Shown here piece by piece: positions 43,538 through 52,469 of a DNA stretch of 64,000 nucleotides. The notes under the pieces were generated by a model that did no database searches, was not told the DNA's origin, and saw only the letters and a program-made list of their open reading frames with translations. Position 1 is the stretch's first letter. Every line of letters starts with the position of its first letter. The translations under genes and the position numbers were made by a program. This DNA is from Crateriforma spongiae (GTDB taxonomy: Bacteria; Planctomycetota; Planctomycetia; Pirellulales; Pirellulaceae). Location of the stretch: the NCBI RefSeq assembly GCF_012290005.1, contig NZ_JAAXMS010000012.1:1-64000 (forward strand), read 5' to 3'.

Positions 43538-44455
43538 TCAGTATTCACCGAACACCTCGCGTCCACTGCGGGTGCACAATGCGTGGTAGGTCTCCATGTC
43601 GATTTGTTCGGAGACCAGTGCGACCGATCCATCGGCCTTCAAGAAATGCGTCCCGGACGGATGGTCACTGCTGAAAGTGAATGCGGGACTGGTATCGGAG
43701 TTCGGCGGATTTTCGGCGACCGCAACCACGCGTCCTGGGGCATGCGCGGCACCGGCGAAAACACCAATCCAAGTCGACGGCGAATACCGCGAATTGCGTT
43801 CGCCGACGACAAACGTATTGGACAATCCGTCGGTGATGTCTCGAAAACGCAACGACCGTTCCAACATGAAGGTCCCGTTGCCTTCGCAATCACCCTTGGG
43901 ACACCCGGCGTCGAACATGCGAACGGTTCCAAAGACGCCGACATAGTTGGCTTTCGCAACCAACGTGCTTTGGTAGTCCGCGTTGTAATTTGGCTTGGGC
44001 ATCGGCCCAGGCGGCAATACAAACGTGGGCGCCGCCGCATCGGACGGGCAAACATAAGTCGCGATGACGGTTTCCCGTGCTTCGCGATGAAAATCGTCAA
44101 GCATCGGCTTTTCGAAATCAATCCGATTGTCGACGACGTTGCCCTGTTCCAAGTACGGCAGCAACTGTGATGCCCACGCCCAACCGGGACGTCCCAGCCA
44201 ATACGCTTTGCCGGTGTCAGGATGCCGTGACATCCACCCCGGCGGAAAACCGCGAAGCGTGTCGTGATACATGTGCAGTGCAAGCCCGATCTGCTTCATG
44301 TTGTTCTTGCACTGCGTTTGCCGCGCCGCGTCACGAGCGGATTGGACCGCGGGCAACAACAGGCCGACAAGGATGCCGATGATGGCGATGACAACCAATA
44401 GTTCGACCAGCGTGAACGCGTGTCGTCGGTGCCCGCCCAAAAATGAATGATGCAT
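43538..44455 (-). CDS. DUF1559 protein with type II pseudopilin N-terminus
   Basis: The 305-residue protein carries FTLVELLVVIAIIGILVGLL at its N-terminus, the LLLPAVQSARDAARQTQC segment, NNMKQIGLALHMYHD and a C-terminal ADGSVALVSEQIDME. It is a second, shorter DUF1559 member with complete family features. It ends 60 bases before the start of the acetolactate-decarboxylase-like gene on the same strand and probably forms a unit with it. The role of this large planctomycete family is unknown. Confidence 0.92.
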   Translation of the reverse strand: MHHSFLGGHRRHAFTLVELLVVIAIIGILVGLLLPAVQSARDAARQTQCKNNMKQIGLALHMYHDTLRGFPPGWMSRHPDTGKAYWLGRPGWAWASQLLPYLEQGNVVDNRIDFEKPMLDDFHREARETVIATYVCPSDAAAPTFVLPPGPMPKPNYNADYQSTLVAKANYVGVFGTVRMFDAGCPKGDCEGNGTFMLERSLRFRDITDGLSNTFVVGERNSRYSPSTWIGVFAGAAHAPGRVVAVAENPPNSDTSPAFTFSSDHPSGTHFLKADGSVALVSEQIDMETYHALCTRSGREVFGEY

Positions 44456-44809
44456 ATGAATGGCGAATGAGGTCTCAGTGATATTCGGTCAAGTCTTTGA
44501 TCGTGTTCCGTCGGACGCCCAACGGGCGCGCAGCGGCGAAGGACACGACGGGACAATCCGTTCGTGTCAGAAGCAATGAAAAGCGGCATTGGCGGCCTTC
44601 ACCGATGCGTCAACGATTCACGCAAAGCACACTGGGCTGCGTACTTCAACGGCGTCGTGGAATCGCGACGCGGGGCGCGGCACGCACCGTCCGGCCAGAC
44701 AGCCACAACCGTGACGGATCACGAACCACCGATGCAGCGATGCCCAGCACCGACACGCATGCCGGCGGTTGGCGACGGCCAAGCCAAACGAGAAAAACGA
44801 CGTCTGCCG
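44456..44809. other. Intergenic region, no gene recognised
   Basis: About 350 bases between the DUF1559 start and the end of the Cys-rich gene. Several frames are open on both strands, but none has a plausible composition or signal. The DUF1559 promoter should lie here; I could not assign it. Confidence 0.4.
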
Positions 44810-45472
44810 CTAAGAAGAAAGTGGACCAAGGGGCACGGGTGGATCCACCGGTTCGACGGGAGAACTAGCCATCTGGTCACCAAGACGATGCCACCCCACT
44901 GGAAGCAACTGGAACCTGGGACCGTCCGAATCGTTGACAAACGCCACCGCCAACATTGACCAAAATGCGGCAAGCCCGCGGCACTTGGCCGCTTTCCACA
45001 TCAGCACCACTTGTGGCGAACAAGACTCCGTCGTACCACCAACGGGCTTGTCGGAATCTGATTGTGGTGTGACGGCCGGGGCGGCGACTGGACCGGCGTT
45101 CTGGCAACAACAACACGCGTTTTCGCTTTGCCGTGCGGTTGAACGCTGGACGGCCAAACGCGGCGATGCTCGGCCGACACGTTGGACCAGAAAGGCCGGG
45201 GGCGTGACGCCGTTTCGGTCAGCCCAATCCAGCTTTTCTTCATCGGTGTGGCAGCAACACTGGTCCCAACAGAATTCGGCAGATGCACAACCGCAAGGAC
45301 AGTCTTCACACGGGTATCGTTCATCGGTCGGCTTGCCGATGGTCGTCGCACTGGGATGACCGATAACGCCGAAAAGCGCAAAACTGACCGACCACAGCAA
45401 TAGCCAACCAAGGCTGCGTCGTGGCTTTCCGTCACGCAAACAGGATCGAATCAGAAAATACAAAATGGACAA
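44810..45472 (-). CDS. Cys-rich planctomycete protein of unknown function
   Basis: The 220-residue product has a hydrophobic N-terminal segment (SLGWLLLWSVSFALFGVIGH), a dense Cys/His block (CEDCPCGCASAEFCWDQCCC followed by HTDEEKLDWADRNGVTPP), a CCCC cluster, and the segment LMWKAAKCRGLAAFWSML. The block resembles recurrent planctomycete hypothetical proteins, and the pattern of conserved-looking Trp and Cys argues it is a real gene, not a shadow frame. The start is a TTG; no ATG is nearby. Metal or iron-sulfur binding is plausible but unproven. Confidence 0.6.
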   Translation of the reverse strand: MSILYFLIRSCLRDGKPRRSLGWLLLWSVSFALFGVIGHPSATTIGKPTDERYPCEDCPCGCASAEFCWDQCCCHTDEEKLDWADRNGVTPPAFLVQRVGRASPRLAVQRSTARQSENACCCCQNAGPVAAPAVTPQSDSDKPVGGTTESCSPQVVLMWKAAKCRGLAAFWSMLAVAFVNDSDGPRFQLLPVGWHRLGDQMASSPVEPVDPPVPLGPLSS

Positions 45473-45666
45473 TCGCCGGGGTGTCTTGGCGCTCGCTCCT
45501 CACACCCTGATTATCATCCGCAACCCATCCTTTCACAACGCCGTGGCACTCGTGGAGTTTTATCCCACAAGCGTTGTCAGGGGTCAGTGTAAGCAATTCC
45601 TGACGAAGTCGATCCGAAACCCGATCGCGATCGACCATGACTTGCTGGCGATAGGCGAAGCGTCAT

Positions 45667-45885
45667 CTACGCCGTGGCAACGACCGACTCCAAAGCAACC
45701 TTCGCGACGCACAGCTTGTAACAACTGTTGAACTCGGGACAGGCCGTGCACTGGTCCCATTGTTCCGTATCGACGGTAATTTTTCGTTCGGCCGGCATCA
45801 TTGCGGCGGTACGTTGCATCTGAACGCTGAAAACCTTTCCGCGATTCGTGCGCCCGACTTTCAAATGCAGATTGTCCGGATACAT
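45667..45885 (-). CDS. Small CxxC protein after the arsenite pump
   Basis: I start this at the ATG at 45885 (72 residues, MYPDNLHLKVGRTNRGK...). The C-terminal half has four Cys in CTACPEFNSCYKLC (spacing CxxC-x5-C-x3-C), suited to a zinc or iron-sulfur site, then a short helical tail. It lies 38 bases beyond the pump gene on the same strand, so it may be read through from the ars operon, though similar small proteins occur in planctomycetes without ars genes. No function can be named. Confidence 0.65.
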   Translation of the reverse strand: MYPDNLHLKVGRTNRGKVFSVQMQRTAAMMPAERKITVDTEQWDQCTACPEFNSCYKLCVAKVALESVVATA

Positions 45886-45923
45886 GGTGCCGAAACAATC
45901 GCGATGTTCGCCTACAGCCATGA

Positions 45924-47159
45924 TCAAGTGTCCAACTTCAATTGCGGCTCTGTCTCCGAACGCACCGCGGCAAGGTCTTGGTCAAACCAGTGTCGCGTCG
46001 AAACACAGAACCTAACCAACATCAACATCAATGGAACTTCGATCAACACACCGACCACCGTCGCCAGCGCGGCACCGGAAGAAAGGCCGTACAGCATGAC
46101 GGCGGTGGCGATCGCGACTTCGAAGTGATTCGATGCACCAATCATCGCGGTCGGCGCTGCGTTTTCGTACGTCAGCCCCAGCCACTTGGACAGGGCATAG
46201 CCGATTGCAAAGATCAACACGGTTTGAATGAACAGGGGGATCGCGATCCAAACAATCGTCAACGGATTGGCCATGATGATCTCTCCCTTCAGTGAGAACA
46301 ACAAAACCAGCGTGACCAACAACGCAGCGATTGTCACTGGACTGAGCCAATGCAAAAACTTTTCGCGAAACCAGACTTCCCCCATCGCACTGATGATCCA
46401 GCGTCGCGACAAAAATCCGGCAATCAACGGCAACGCAACATAAATCCCGATGGACAGCAACAAGGCTTGCCAGGGAACGGGCAATTGCCCTACGCCCAAC
46501 AACAGTCCGCCTAGCAGTCCGTACAGCAACAGCATTGCCAGCGAATTAACGGCCACCATCACCAACGTGTGACCGTCGTTTCCGCCGGACAGGTACCCCC
46601 ACACCAAAACCATCGCGGTACAAGGTGCGATCCCCAGCAGAATGCATCCGGCTAGATAGCTGCGCCACAGTGGTACTTCCAGCATCTTCACGCCATCCAC
46701 CAGAACCGCTTGGCCGGCGCCATAAGTCGCCCCCACCTCCAAATCAACTCCCATAGGTGGCTTCACCAAATCGACCGCTTCCGGACCGATCACTCCAATC
46801 AAAACAGTGCCCAGAAAGAATGATGCAATCGCGTACATCGTGAACGGCTTGATGGCCCAGTTGATCAGCAGGGTCAGCGCGACGGGCTTGGCCGCTTTCC
46901 CGGCACGCACGATCTCGGCGAAGTCGATCTTCACCATGATGGGATACATCATGAAAAACAAACACAGCGCAATTGGTATCGACACCACCGGTGCCCCGTC
47001 CACCATGATCGACATTCCGTCCAGCGTTTGAGCCAACCCGGGCATCCACTTTCCTAACAGCACACCGGCGACGATGCACAGCCCGACCCAAACGGTCAAA
47101 TATCGTTCAAAGACTCCCATGCCACGTTGGGGCTGGTCAGTCGGACAATCACTTTTCAT
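45924..47159 (-). CDS. arsB: ACR3-family arsenite efflux permease
   Basis: From the ATG at 47159 (411 residues) the protein has about ten membrane helices. It carries ACR3 hallmarks: [19 protein letters not shown] near the start, the helix-4 Cys in [19 protein letters not shown] and the late [11 protein letters not shown] segment. It exports arsenite (and perhaps antimonite) using the membrane potential. The ATG lies just after the arsC stop (47164), so the two are co-transcribed. Its substrate is supplied by the arsenate reductase encoded next to it. Confidence 0.95.
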   Translation of the reverse strand: MKSDCPTDQPQRGMGVFERYLTVWVGLCIVAGVLLGKWMPGLAQTLDGMSIMVDGAPVVSIPIALCLFFMMYPIMVKIDFAEIVRAGKAAKPVALTLLINWAIKPFTMYAIASFFLGTVLIGVIGPEAVDLVKPPMGVDLEVGATYGAGQAVLVDGVKMLEVPLWRSYLAGCILLGIAPCTAMVLVWGYLSGGNDGHTLVMVAVNSLAMLLLYGLLGGLLLGVGQLPVPWQALLLSIGIYVALPLIAGFLSRRWIISAMGEVWFREKFLHWLSPVTIAALLVTLVLLFSLKGEIIMANPLTIVWIAIPLFIQTVLIFAIGYALSKWLGLTYENAAPTAMIGASNHFEVAIATAVMLYGLSSGAALATVVGVLIEVPLMLMLVRFCVSTRHWFDQDLAAVRSETEPQLKLDT

Positions 47160-47163
47160 CTTT

Positions 47164-47643
47164 TCAATCTTCTTCACAGGTCGTCGTTTTGGATTTGTGT
47201 GCGGCAGTGGCGGACGATTCCGGGTCGGTTGCCAACCAAGACTCGATCGATGCGCGGACTTGATCACGGACTCGGCGAAACGCCTCTAGAGAATCTTCGG
47301 CGTCGCCCTGAACGGCGGCGGGATCGGGGAACGGCCAACACATCGTTGCCGTGGCGAAGGGCCAAATTTCGGGGCAAGACTTTTCCGCCTTGTCGCAAAC
47401 GAAGATCACGTACTGCGCCTCGTTCTTGCGCAAAAAACCCTTCAATGATTTGGATTCCTGGGACGAAATGTCGACGCCCACTTCTGCCATGACTTGAACG
47501 GCCAAAGGGTTCAATCCGACCGGTGCGAGCCCGGCACTTTGTGCGTCGAAACGGTCACCCGCCAATTCGCGAAGAAACCCTTCGGCCATCTGGCTGCGTG
47601 CAGAGTTGCCCGTACACAGGAACAACACGGTTGTTCGTTTCAT
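47164..47643 (-). CDS. arsC: Thioredoxin-linked arsenate reductase (LMW phosphatase fold)
   Basis: From the ATG at 47643 the 159-residue protein begins [17 protein letters not shown]: the P-loop Cys10-x5-Arg16 of the low-molecular-weight phosphatase fold, with the substitutions typical of arsenate reductase. A later Cys in [12 protein letters not shown] would make the redox relay. It converts arsenate to arsenite for the ACR3 pump. One of two operator palindromes lies 31 bases ahead of its start. It is unrelated in fold to the ArsC/Spx-type protein at 21.5 kb. Confidence 0.95.
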   Translation of the reverse strand: MKRTTVLFLCTGNSARSQMAEGFLRELAGDRFDAQSAGLAPVGLNPLAVQVMAEVGVDISSQESKSLKGFLRKNEAQYVIFVCDKAEKSCPEIWPFATATMCWPFPDPAAVQGDAEDSLEAFRRVRDQVRASIESWLATDPESSATAAHKSKTTTCEED

Positions 47644-47673
47644 CGTCGCCCCCCTCAATTCTCATTTGGCGAC

Positions 47674-47689
47674 ATGGCAATATCGCCAT
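47674..47689. promoter_or_regulatory. ArsR operator, copy 1 (arsR-arsC gap)
   Basis: ATGGCAATATCGCCAT, palindromic at seven of eight pairs, lies between the arsR stop and the arsC start. The same sequence with one base changed occurs at the arsR start. Repeated dyads of this size beside an ArsR/SmtB gene are expected to be its binding sites. Confidence 0.75.
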
Positions 47690-47709
47690 GACTAACGACA
47701 AAAAAAATG

Positions 47710-48036
47710 CTACTTCAAAGTCGACTGACGGTCGCGGATGTCCGACCGCAGCACCGATTCCATGCACGCAAAAAAGCCTCCCAGGCAATCGCAGGCGACG
47801 CGGTAATAACTGGATGCCCCTTCCTTGCGGACTTCCACCAAACCCACGTCACGCAGCACGGCCAAATGCTTGGACACCGTCGACTGGTCAGCCTCCACCG
47901 CTTCGGTCAATTCGCCCACGCATCGCTCCCGCTCCTGAAGCAGATCCAGAATCAGTAATCGACTGGGATGGGCAAGCGCCTTGGCGATCTTTGCCCGCGC
48001 TTCGTATTGCTTTCGAGTTTTTCGCTTCATGGCCAT
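47710..48036 (-). CDS. arsR: ArsR/SmtB-family metalloregulator
   Basis: From the ATG at 48036 the 108-residue protein has the winged helix-turn-helix of the ArsR family (LAHPSRLLILDLLQERERCVGELTEAV in pieces, then QSTVSKHLAVLRDVGLVEVR). Cys39 lies at the ELCVCDL-like position but only one Cys is present there; further Cys at 82, 84 and 91 (ACDCLGGFFAC) near the C-terminus may form the arsenite site, as in ArsRs that use C-terminal thiols. It heads the arsR-arsC-arsB unit. An operator palindrome overlaps its start codon, implying autorepression. Confidence 0.92.
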   Translation of the reverse strand: MAMKRKTRKQYEARAKIAKALAHPSRLLILDLLQERERCVGELTEAVEADQSTVSKHLAVLRDVGLVEVRKEGASSYYRVACDCLGGFFACMESVLRSDIRDRQSTLK

Positions 48037-48044
48037 ATCGCCAT
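48029..48044. promoter_or_regulatory. ArsR operator, copy 2 (over the arsR start)
   Basis: ATGGCCATATCGCCAT differs from copy 1 at one base and has the same single mismatch position in the dyad. It spans the proposed arsR ATG, so bound repressor would block transcription right at the gene start. Confidence 0.75.
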
Positions 48045-48374
48045 AATTGCATGCATCGGCATTGCAGGTCAACTCCGGTGAGCCCGATTTCCCAGATTTA
48101 ATCCACCGCTATTGATCCACCATCGATTGGACACCTGGGTTCGCAATCACAACGCCACAAAAAATTTGCAGGCCTTCCATCCATTCGAATCGGTACTCCG
48201 CGGGATGCACCTGCGACATTTCGAACCCGCCGACCGCCGGACGACAGGGAATGCGACACGAGCGATTCGGATACACTGCGTTCTTCCGTTCCCCGCCTTC
48301 GATCCACCGCACCGGCAATCGCGTCCATCACGACTTCCGCGTGCTCGACCACGGCCCCATTTGGCATCAACCGT
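48045..48374. other. Intergenic region between arsR and a sulfatase
   Basis: About 330 bases between divergent genes; should hold both promoters. No gene or strong structure seen beyond the operator at its left edge. Confidence 0.4.
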
Positions 48375-49859
48375 ATGTGCAGACCAACCAACCATTGGGG
48401 AACGATCGCCTTGCTGATCTGGATCGCAGTGACCGCTGCGTCTGGTGAATGTTGGTCCGATCAGCCCGACGATCGACGACGCCCCAACGTCATCATCATC
48501 TTTACCGACGACCATGGATACTCGGACTTGGGTTGCCAGGGCGTTGTGTCCGACATTCGCACGCCGAACATCGATCGCTTGGCCCAGTCCGGTGTGCGTT
48601 TCACCGACGGCTACGTCACTGCGCCCCAGTGCGTGCCGTCGCGCGGTGGGTTGATCACGGGCCAGTACCAGAACCGATTCGGATTGGAATCCAACCCTCA
48701 GGCCCGTGATGCAAAGATCATGGCCAACTTCGCGCGGGTGCAAACCATTCCCGAACGACTGCAGGCGGCCGGTTATGCCACGGGTATGGCGGGCAAGTGG
48801 CACTTGGGGGCACCGCAAGCGATCACCTCCCACGGCTTTGATCATGTGTTCTTCAAGAACAGCAATGCGCAAGGGTTCTGGAACATGAACTTACAAGGCC
48901 AAGACATCCCGCCGGCGACGCAAAAAGGTGGCGGTTATCACCTGGACTTGATCTCCGATTTTGCCTGTAGTTTCATCGAACGGTACAAGTCGGATCCGTT
49001 TTTCTTTTACTTGGCGTATCGTGCTCCACATGTACCGCTGGATGCGCCCAAGAAATACCTGGACCGATTCCCGGGCGACATGCCACAGCGACGACGACAG
49101 GCACTAGCCATGCTTTCGGCGGTCGACGACGGCGTCGGTCGGATCATGGCGACACTGGAATCCAACGGTCTGCGTGAAAACACGCTGATCTTTCTGATCA
49201 GTGACAACGGTGCGCCGCTGAAGATCCACAAAGCGGATACGCCGGGCGGTGGACCGGGATGGGACGGATCGTTGAACGATCCCATGAACGGTGAAAAGGG
49301 AATGCTGACCGAAGGCGGCATCCGCACGCCGTTTGTCGGATGTTGGCCCGGAACCATTCCCGGCGGTCAAGTCTATTCCCAGGCGGTGATCTCGTTGGAT
49401 GCCATGGCCACGGCGTTGGCCGCAGCGGGGCTGACGATCGACGACACCATCGACGGCGTGAACCTGCTGCCGTTCCTGATGGGCGAATCAGACGAGGCAC
49501 CGCATGACGCATTGTATTGGCGTTGGCTTAGCCAAAGTGCGATACGTCAGGGCAAGTGGAAATACATCCGCAGCAATGATCGTGAATTTCTGTTCGACCT
49601 GGAATCGGACGCATCGGAAACAACCGATCTGACCGGCCGGTACCCAGATCAAGTTCAGCATTTACGCACCCTGTTGACCGATTGGTCCCAAAGTTTAAAG
49701 CCGCCGGGTATCGGAACCGTTCCGTCGGAGGCGATGAGCCGACAAGCCGATATCTATTTTGACTACTACATCGACGGCAAACTGCGATCGCCAACGAAAC
49801 CCAAGCGGCGTCCGAACCGCCCAACCCCCAAACGAGAAACTGAAAAGGCCCCACGATGA
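48375..49859 (+). CDS. Exported sulfatase coupled to a haem lipoprotein
   Basis: The 494-residue protein has a signal peptide (WGTIALLIWIAVTAASG), the metal motif NVIIIFTDDHGYSDLG and the sulfatase signature PQCVPSRGGLITG with Cys86 as the expected formylglycine. The second metal-site residues lie in LISDNGAP. It is an S1-family sulfatase; the CVPSR variant is less common than CSPTR and is shared by some carbohydrate sulfatases. Its stop overlaps the start of the DUF3365 gene by four bases (ATGA). It lies in a stretch with two more sulfatases and rhamnose genes. Confidence 0.93.
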   Translation: MCRPTNHWGTIALLIWIAVTAASGECWSDQPDDRRRPNVIIIFTDDHGYSDLGCQGVVSDIRTPNIDRLAQSGVRFTDGYVTAPQCVPSRGGLITGQYQNRFGLESNPQARDAKIMANFARVQTIPERLQAAGYATGMAGKWHLGAPQAITSHGFDHVFFKNSNAQGFWNMNLQGQDIPPATQKGGGYHLDLISDFACSFIERYKSDPFFFYLAYRAPHVPLDAPKKYLDRFPGDMPQRRRQALAMLSAVDDGVGRIMATLESNGLRENTLIFLISDNGAPLKIHKADTPGGGPGWDGSLNDPMNGEKGMLTEGGIRTPFVGCWPGTIPGGQVYSQAVISLDAMATALAAAGLTIDDTIDGVNLLPFLMGESDEAPHDALYWRWLSQSAIRQGKWKYIRSNDREFLFDLESDASETTDLTGRYPDQVQHLRTLLTDWSQSLKPPGIGTVPSEAMSRQADIYFDYYIDGKLRSPTKPKRRPNRPTPKRETEKAPR

Positions 49860-50476
49860 ACCTGACACGATGGTCCACCTTCACGTTCGCCGGACTGGCC
49901 TGCTTGTTCGGCTTCGTCGGTTGCCAACGCGAGAACGAGGCCCCGGAACCAACCTCGCAGATAGCACCAACGGATGCACCGGAGACAGCCGAGAAAATGC
50001 CGTCGATGCGAGACGAGCGTTTCGCCGCCGCGGTCGCCGCAAAAGACGACTTGTTTCAAACGCTGTCCGGCCGACTGATGGAAGTCATGCAAACCGAGGG
50101 ACCGGTCGCTGCCATTCGCGTTTGCAGTGAAGATGCCCCGAAGATCGCACAAACCGTCGCCGACGAACACGGCGTTGAAATCGGCCGCACTTCTTGGAAG
50201 CTTCGCAATCCGAACAACGCGCCCCGTGATTGGGTCCAGCCGTTCGTGGATGAAAAGGTCGATCTGCCCCAAACCGTCGCCTTGGAGGACGGTCGGTTAG
50301 GCGTCACCTTCCCGATTCGCCTGGATGTGAAGTGCTTGATGTGCCATGGCGGCCCGGATGACATGCTGGACAGCGTCAAACCGGAACTTGCCAAACGCTA
50401 CCCCGACGACCAGGCCACCGGATTCAAAGCCGGTGACTTGCGTGGCATGTTCTGGGTGGAGGTCCCCGCCACCTAG
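49856..50476 (+). CDS. DUF3365 (Tll0287-like) haem lipoprotein
   Basis: The 206-residue protein has a lipoprotein signal (AGLACLFGFVGC, Cys23), a helical DUF3365 domain with IRVCSEDAPKIAQ and RTSWKLRNPNNAP, and a c-type haem motif CLMCHGGP near residue 160. Such proteins are thought to be small haem-based sensors or electron carriers, lipid-anchored in the periplasm. It is translationally coupled to the sulfatase before it, an odd pairing that suggests a redox need or a marker of shared expression. Confidence 0.9.
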   Translation: MNLTRWSTFTFAGLACLFGFVGCQRENEAPEPTSQIAPTDAPETAEKMPSMRDERFAAAVAAKDDLFQTLSGRLMEVMQTEGPVAAIRVCSEDAPKIAQTVADEHGVEIGRTSWKLRNPNNAPRDWVQPFVDEKVDLPQTVALEDGRLGVTFPIRLDVKCLMCHGGPDDMLDSVKPELAKRYPDDQATGFKAGDLRGMFWVEVPAT

Positions 50477-50566
50477 GCTGTGCAAGACGCGTCGCGTGAA
50501 CGCAGGACCGGAGGCCGATTCACCGTCGTCCTCTTTCGGTCCGTTCAGAACCGGGCCTGCAGTTGC

Positions 50567-52222
50567 TTAGGGTTTTGCGTCGTTCGCTATTTCGGTCGAC
50601 GAATCCGCCAGAAATTGATCTCGCAACTGATACCACCGTTCGCTCATCGCTTGGACCTTGGCGGGATAGGTGTCTGCCAAGTCATTCTGTTCGGCGCGGT
50701 CGTTGGCCAAGTTGTACAAAGCCCAATTGGATTCGTTTGAGTCGCCTGCTTCGACGATTCGATAGGGGAACGGGCGACCTTTGTCGGAATGGACGATTTT
50801 CCAGTCGCCTTGTCGCAGGGCGCGATTGGCTTCGTGACAAAACCAAACCTCATCGTGCAGCGAATCGCCGTCGTTGGACAACAGCGGACGTAAACTTTTT
50901 CCGGTCATCGGCGGCGCACCGGGAAAATCAGGACGCTGCACGCCGGCCAGATCCAGTACCGTCGGGGCGATATCGATAACGTGCGCGACGGCCGACCGAA
51001 ATTCGTTCTGTGCATCCAAGCCCGCCGGCCAGTGAACAATCAATGGTGTGGAGATGCCGCCTTCGTGCACCCAAGTCTTGTGCCTGCGGAATGGCGTGTT
51101 GGCGGCACTGGAAAAACCAGGGCCCAAACACAAATAGGTGGCGGCGGATCCCGGCGCGGCGTCCGGATCGTGCCCGTCACCCCGGACCATCATTTCTGCA
51201 CTGGCCCCGTTGTCCGAAAGAAACATGATGATCGTGTTGTCAAACGAATCCATCGCACGCAATTGATCCAACACACGTCCGATTTCGCGATCCATGCGAT
51301 CGACCATCGCCGCGTGGATGGACATCTTCATCGCTTGAAACCGCTGTTGCTGCGACGTCAATTCATCCCACGGCAGTGGTCGATTGACTTCTCCCGGGCC
51401 CAGTAAGTCGATTTGATCGGGAAAGGCATAGGGTGGTCCCACGTCGGGTTCCAGCACGGAAAGATCGCCCACCGAAAACCCGAGAGCCCGCTGGCGTTGG
51501 TATCGCTGTTTCCTCAGCAGGTCCCAACCATCGTCGTATCGCCCTTCGTACCGCTGGATGTCTTCGGGCAAAGCGTGTAGCGGAAAATGGGGTGCATGAA
51601 ACGCCAGATACTGAAAGAACGGCCGGCCCGCGAAATTCTCCGAATGTTCTTTCAGGCAATCGATTGCATGCTGTGCCGTGGCAACCGTTCGATAGAAGTC
51701 GGGATCTCGTTCTCCGCGCTTGTTGGTATCGAAAAATCCCGGGCCTCGTGTCGCTTCGTCGGACCGATCGAACCCGCTGTCGGTCGGCTTGCCGTCGATG
51801 TGCCACTTGCCGGAATGATAGGTTCGATATCCCGCCGTTTGCAGGTACTGGCCGATGGTCTGTGCCCACTGCGGTCGAACCCCGCGTCCACCAAAGCCTT
51901 TGGGCGCCCCCGGCATGCTGTCGCGACGAATCTGTTGCGGATAGTAGCCCGTCATCAACGCCGATCGTGTCGGCCAGCAACGGGCGGTGTTATAAAACTG
52001 GGTGAAACGCAAGCCGCCGGCCGCCAAGGCATCCAAGTTAGGTGTCTCGATTTCACCGCCGTAGCATCCCGGATCGGAAAACCCCAGATCGTCGGCAATG
52101 ATGACCAAAAAGTTGGGTCGGCGATCGTTCGCTTTCGCAGACGAATCCGCCGACGTTTTCAAACTCATGCCGAAGCACATCAAGGCAATCGCGGCGACCA
52201 AACCAGCGGATCGGATCATCAT
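50567..52222 (-). CDS. Exported sulfatase
   Basis: The 551-residue protein has a signal peptide (SAGLVAAIALMCFGMSL), metal motif NFLVIIADDLGFSDPGCYGG in part and sulfatase signature NTARCWPTRSALMTG with Cys82 as the formylglycine site. Second metal residues are in MFLSDNGAS. The wording (TARCWPTR, YYPQQIRRD) matches the arylsulfatase group common in marine planctomycetes. It converges on the DUF3365 gene and is followed on the same strand by no close partner. Confidence 0.93.
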   Translation of the reverse strand: MMIRSAGLVAAIALMCFGMSLKTSADSSAKANDRRPNFLVIIADDLGFSDPGCYGGEIETPNLDALAAGGLRFTQFYNTARCWPTRSALMTGYYPQQIRRDSMPGAPKGFGGRGVRPQWAQTIGQYLQTAGYRTYHSGKWHIDGKPTDSGFDRSDEATRGPGFFDTNKRGERDPDFYRTVATAQHAIDCLKEHSENFAGRPFFQYLAFHAPHFPLHALPEDIQRYEGRYDDGWDLLRKQRYQRQRALGFSVGDLSVLEPDVGPPYAFPDQIDLLGPGEVNRPLPWDELTSQQQRFQAMKMSIHAAMVDRMDREIGRVLDQLRAMDSFDNTIIMFLSDNGASAEMMVRGDGHDPDAAPGSAATYLCLGPGFSSAANTPFRRHKTWVHEGGISTPLIVHWPAGLDAQNEFRSAVAHVIDIAPTVLDLAGVQRPDFPGAPPMTGKSLRPLLSNDGDSLHDEVWFCHEANRALRQGDWKIVHSDKGRPFPYRIVEAGDSNESNWALYNLANDRAEQNDLADTYPAKVQAMSERWYQLRDQFLADSSTEIANDAKP

Positions 52223-52469
52223 GGGTGGGGCTCGACCAAAGGCGGGGCGGGATCAGGGCAAAGGCAAGCGAGCAACAGACGCTGCCGCTAAAAAGTCCTG
52301 GTGGAAATGACACACAACACAGCAGACAAACAAGACGGCTTGCCTGACATCGATCAAACACGGTCATTAAAAACCAAGCCGCTTCCAACCGACGGTCGCA
52401 ATGCACCATCAGTTTCGCGGCATCGATTTTAACGGATCCGGATGGCAGCGTCCGTCACCATTTCCAAAC

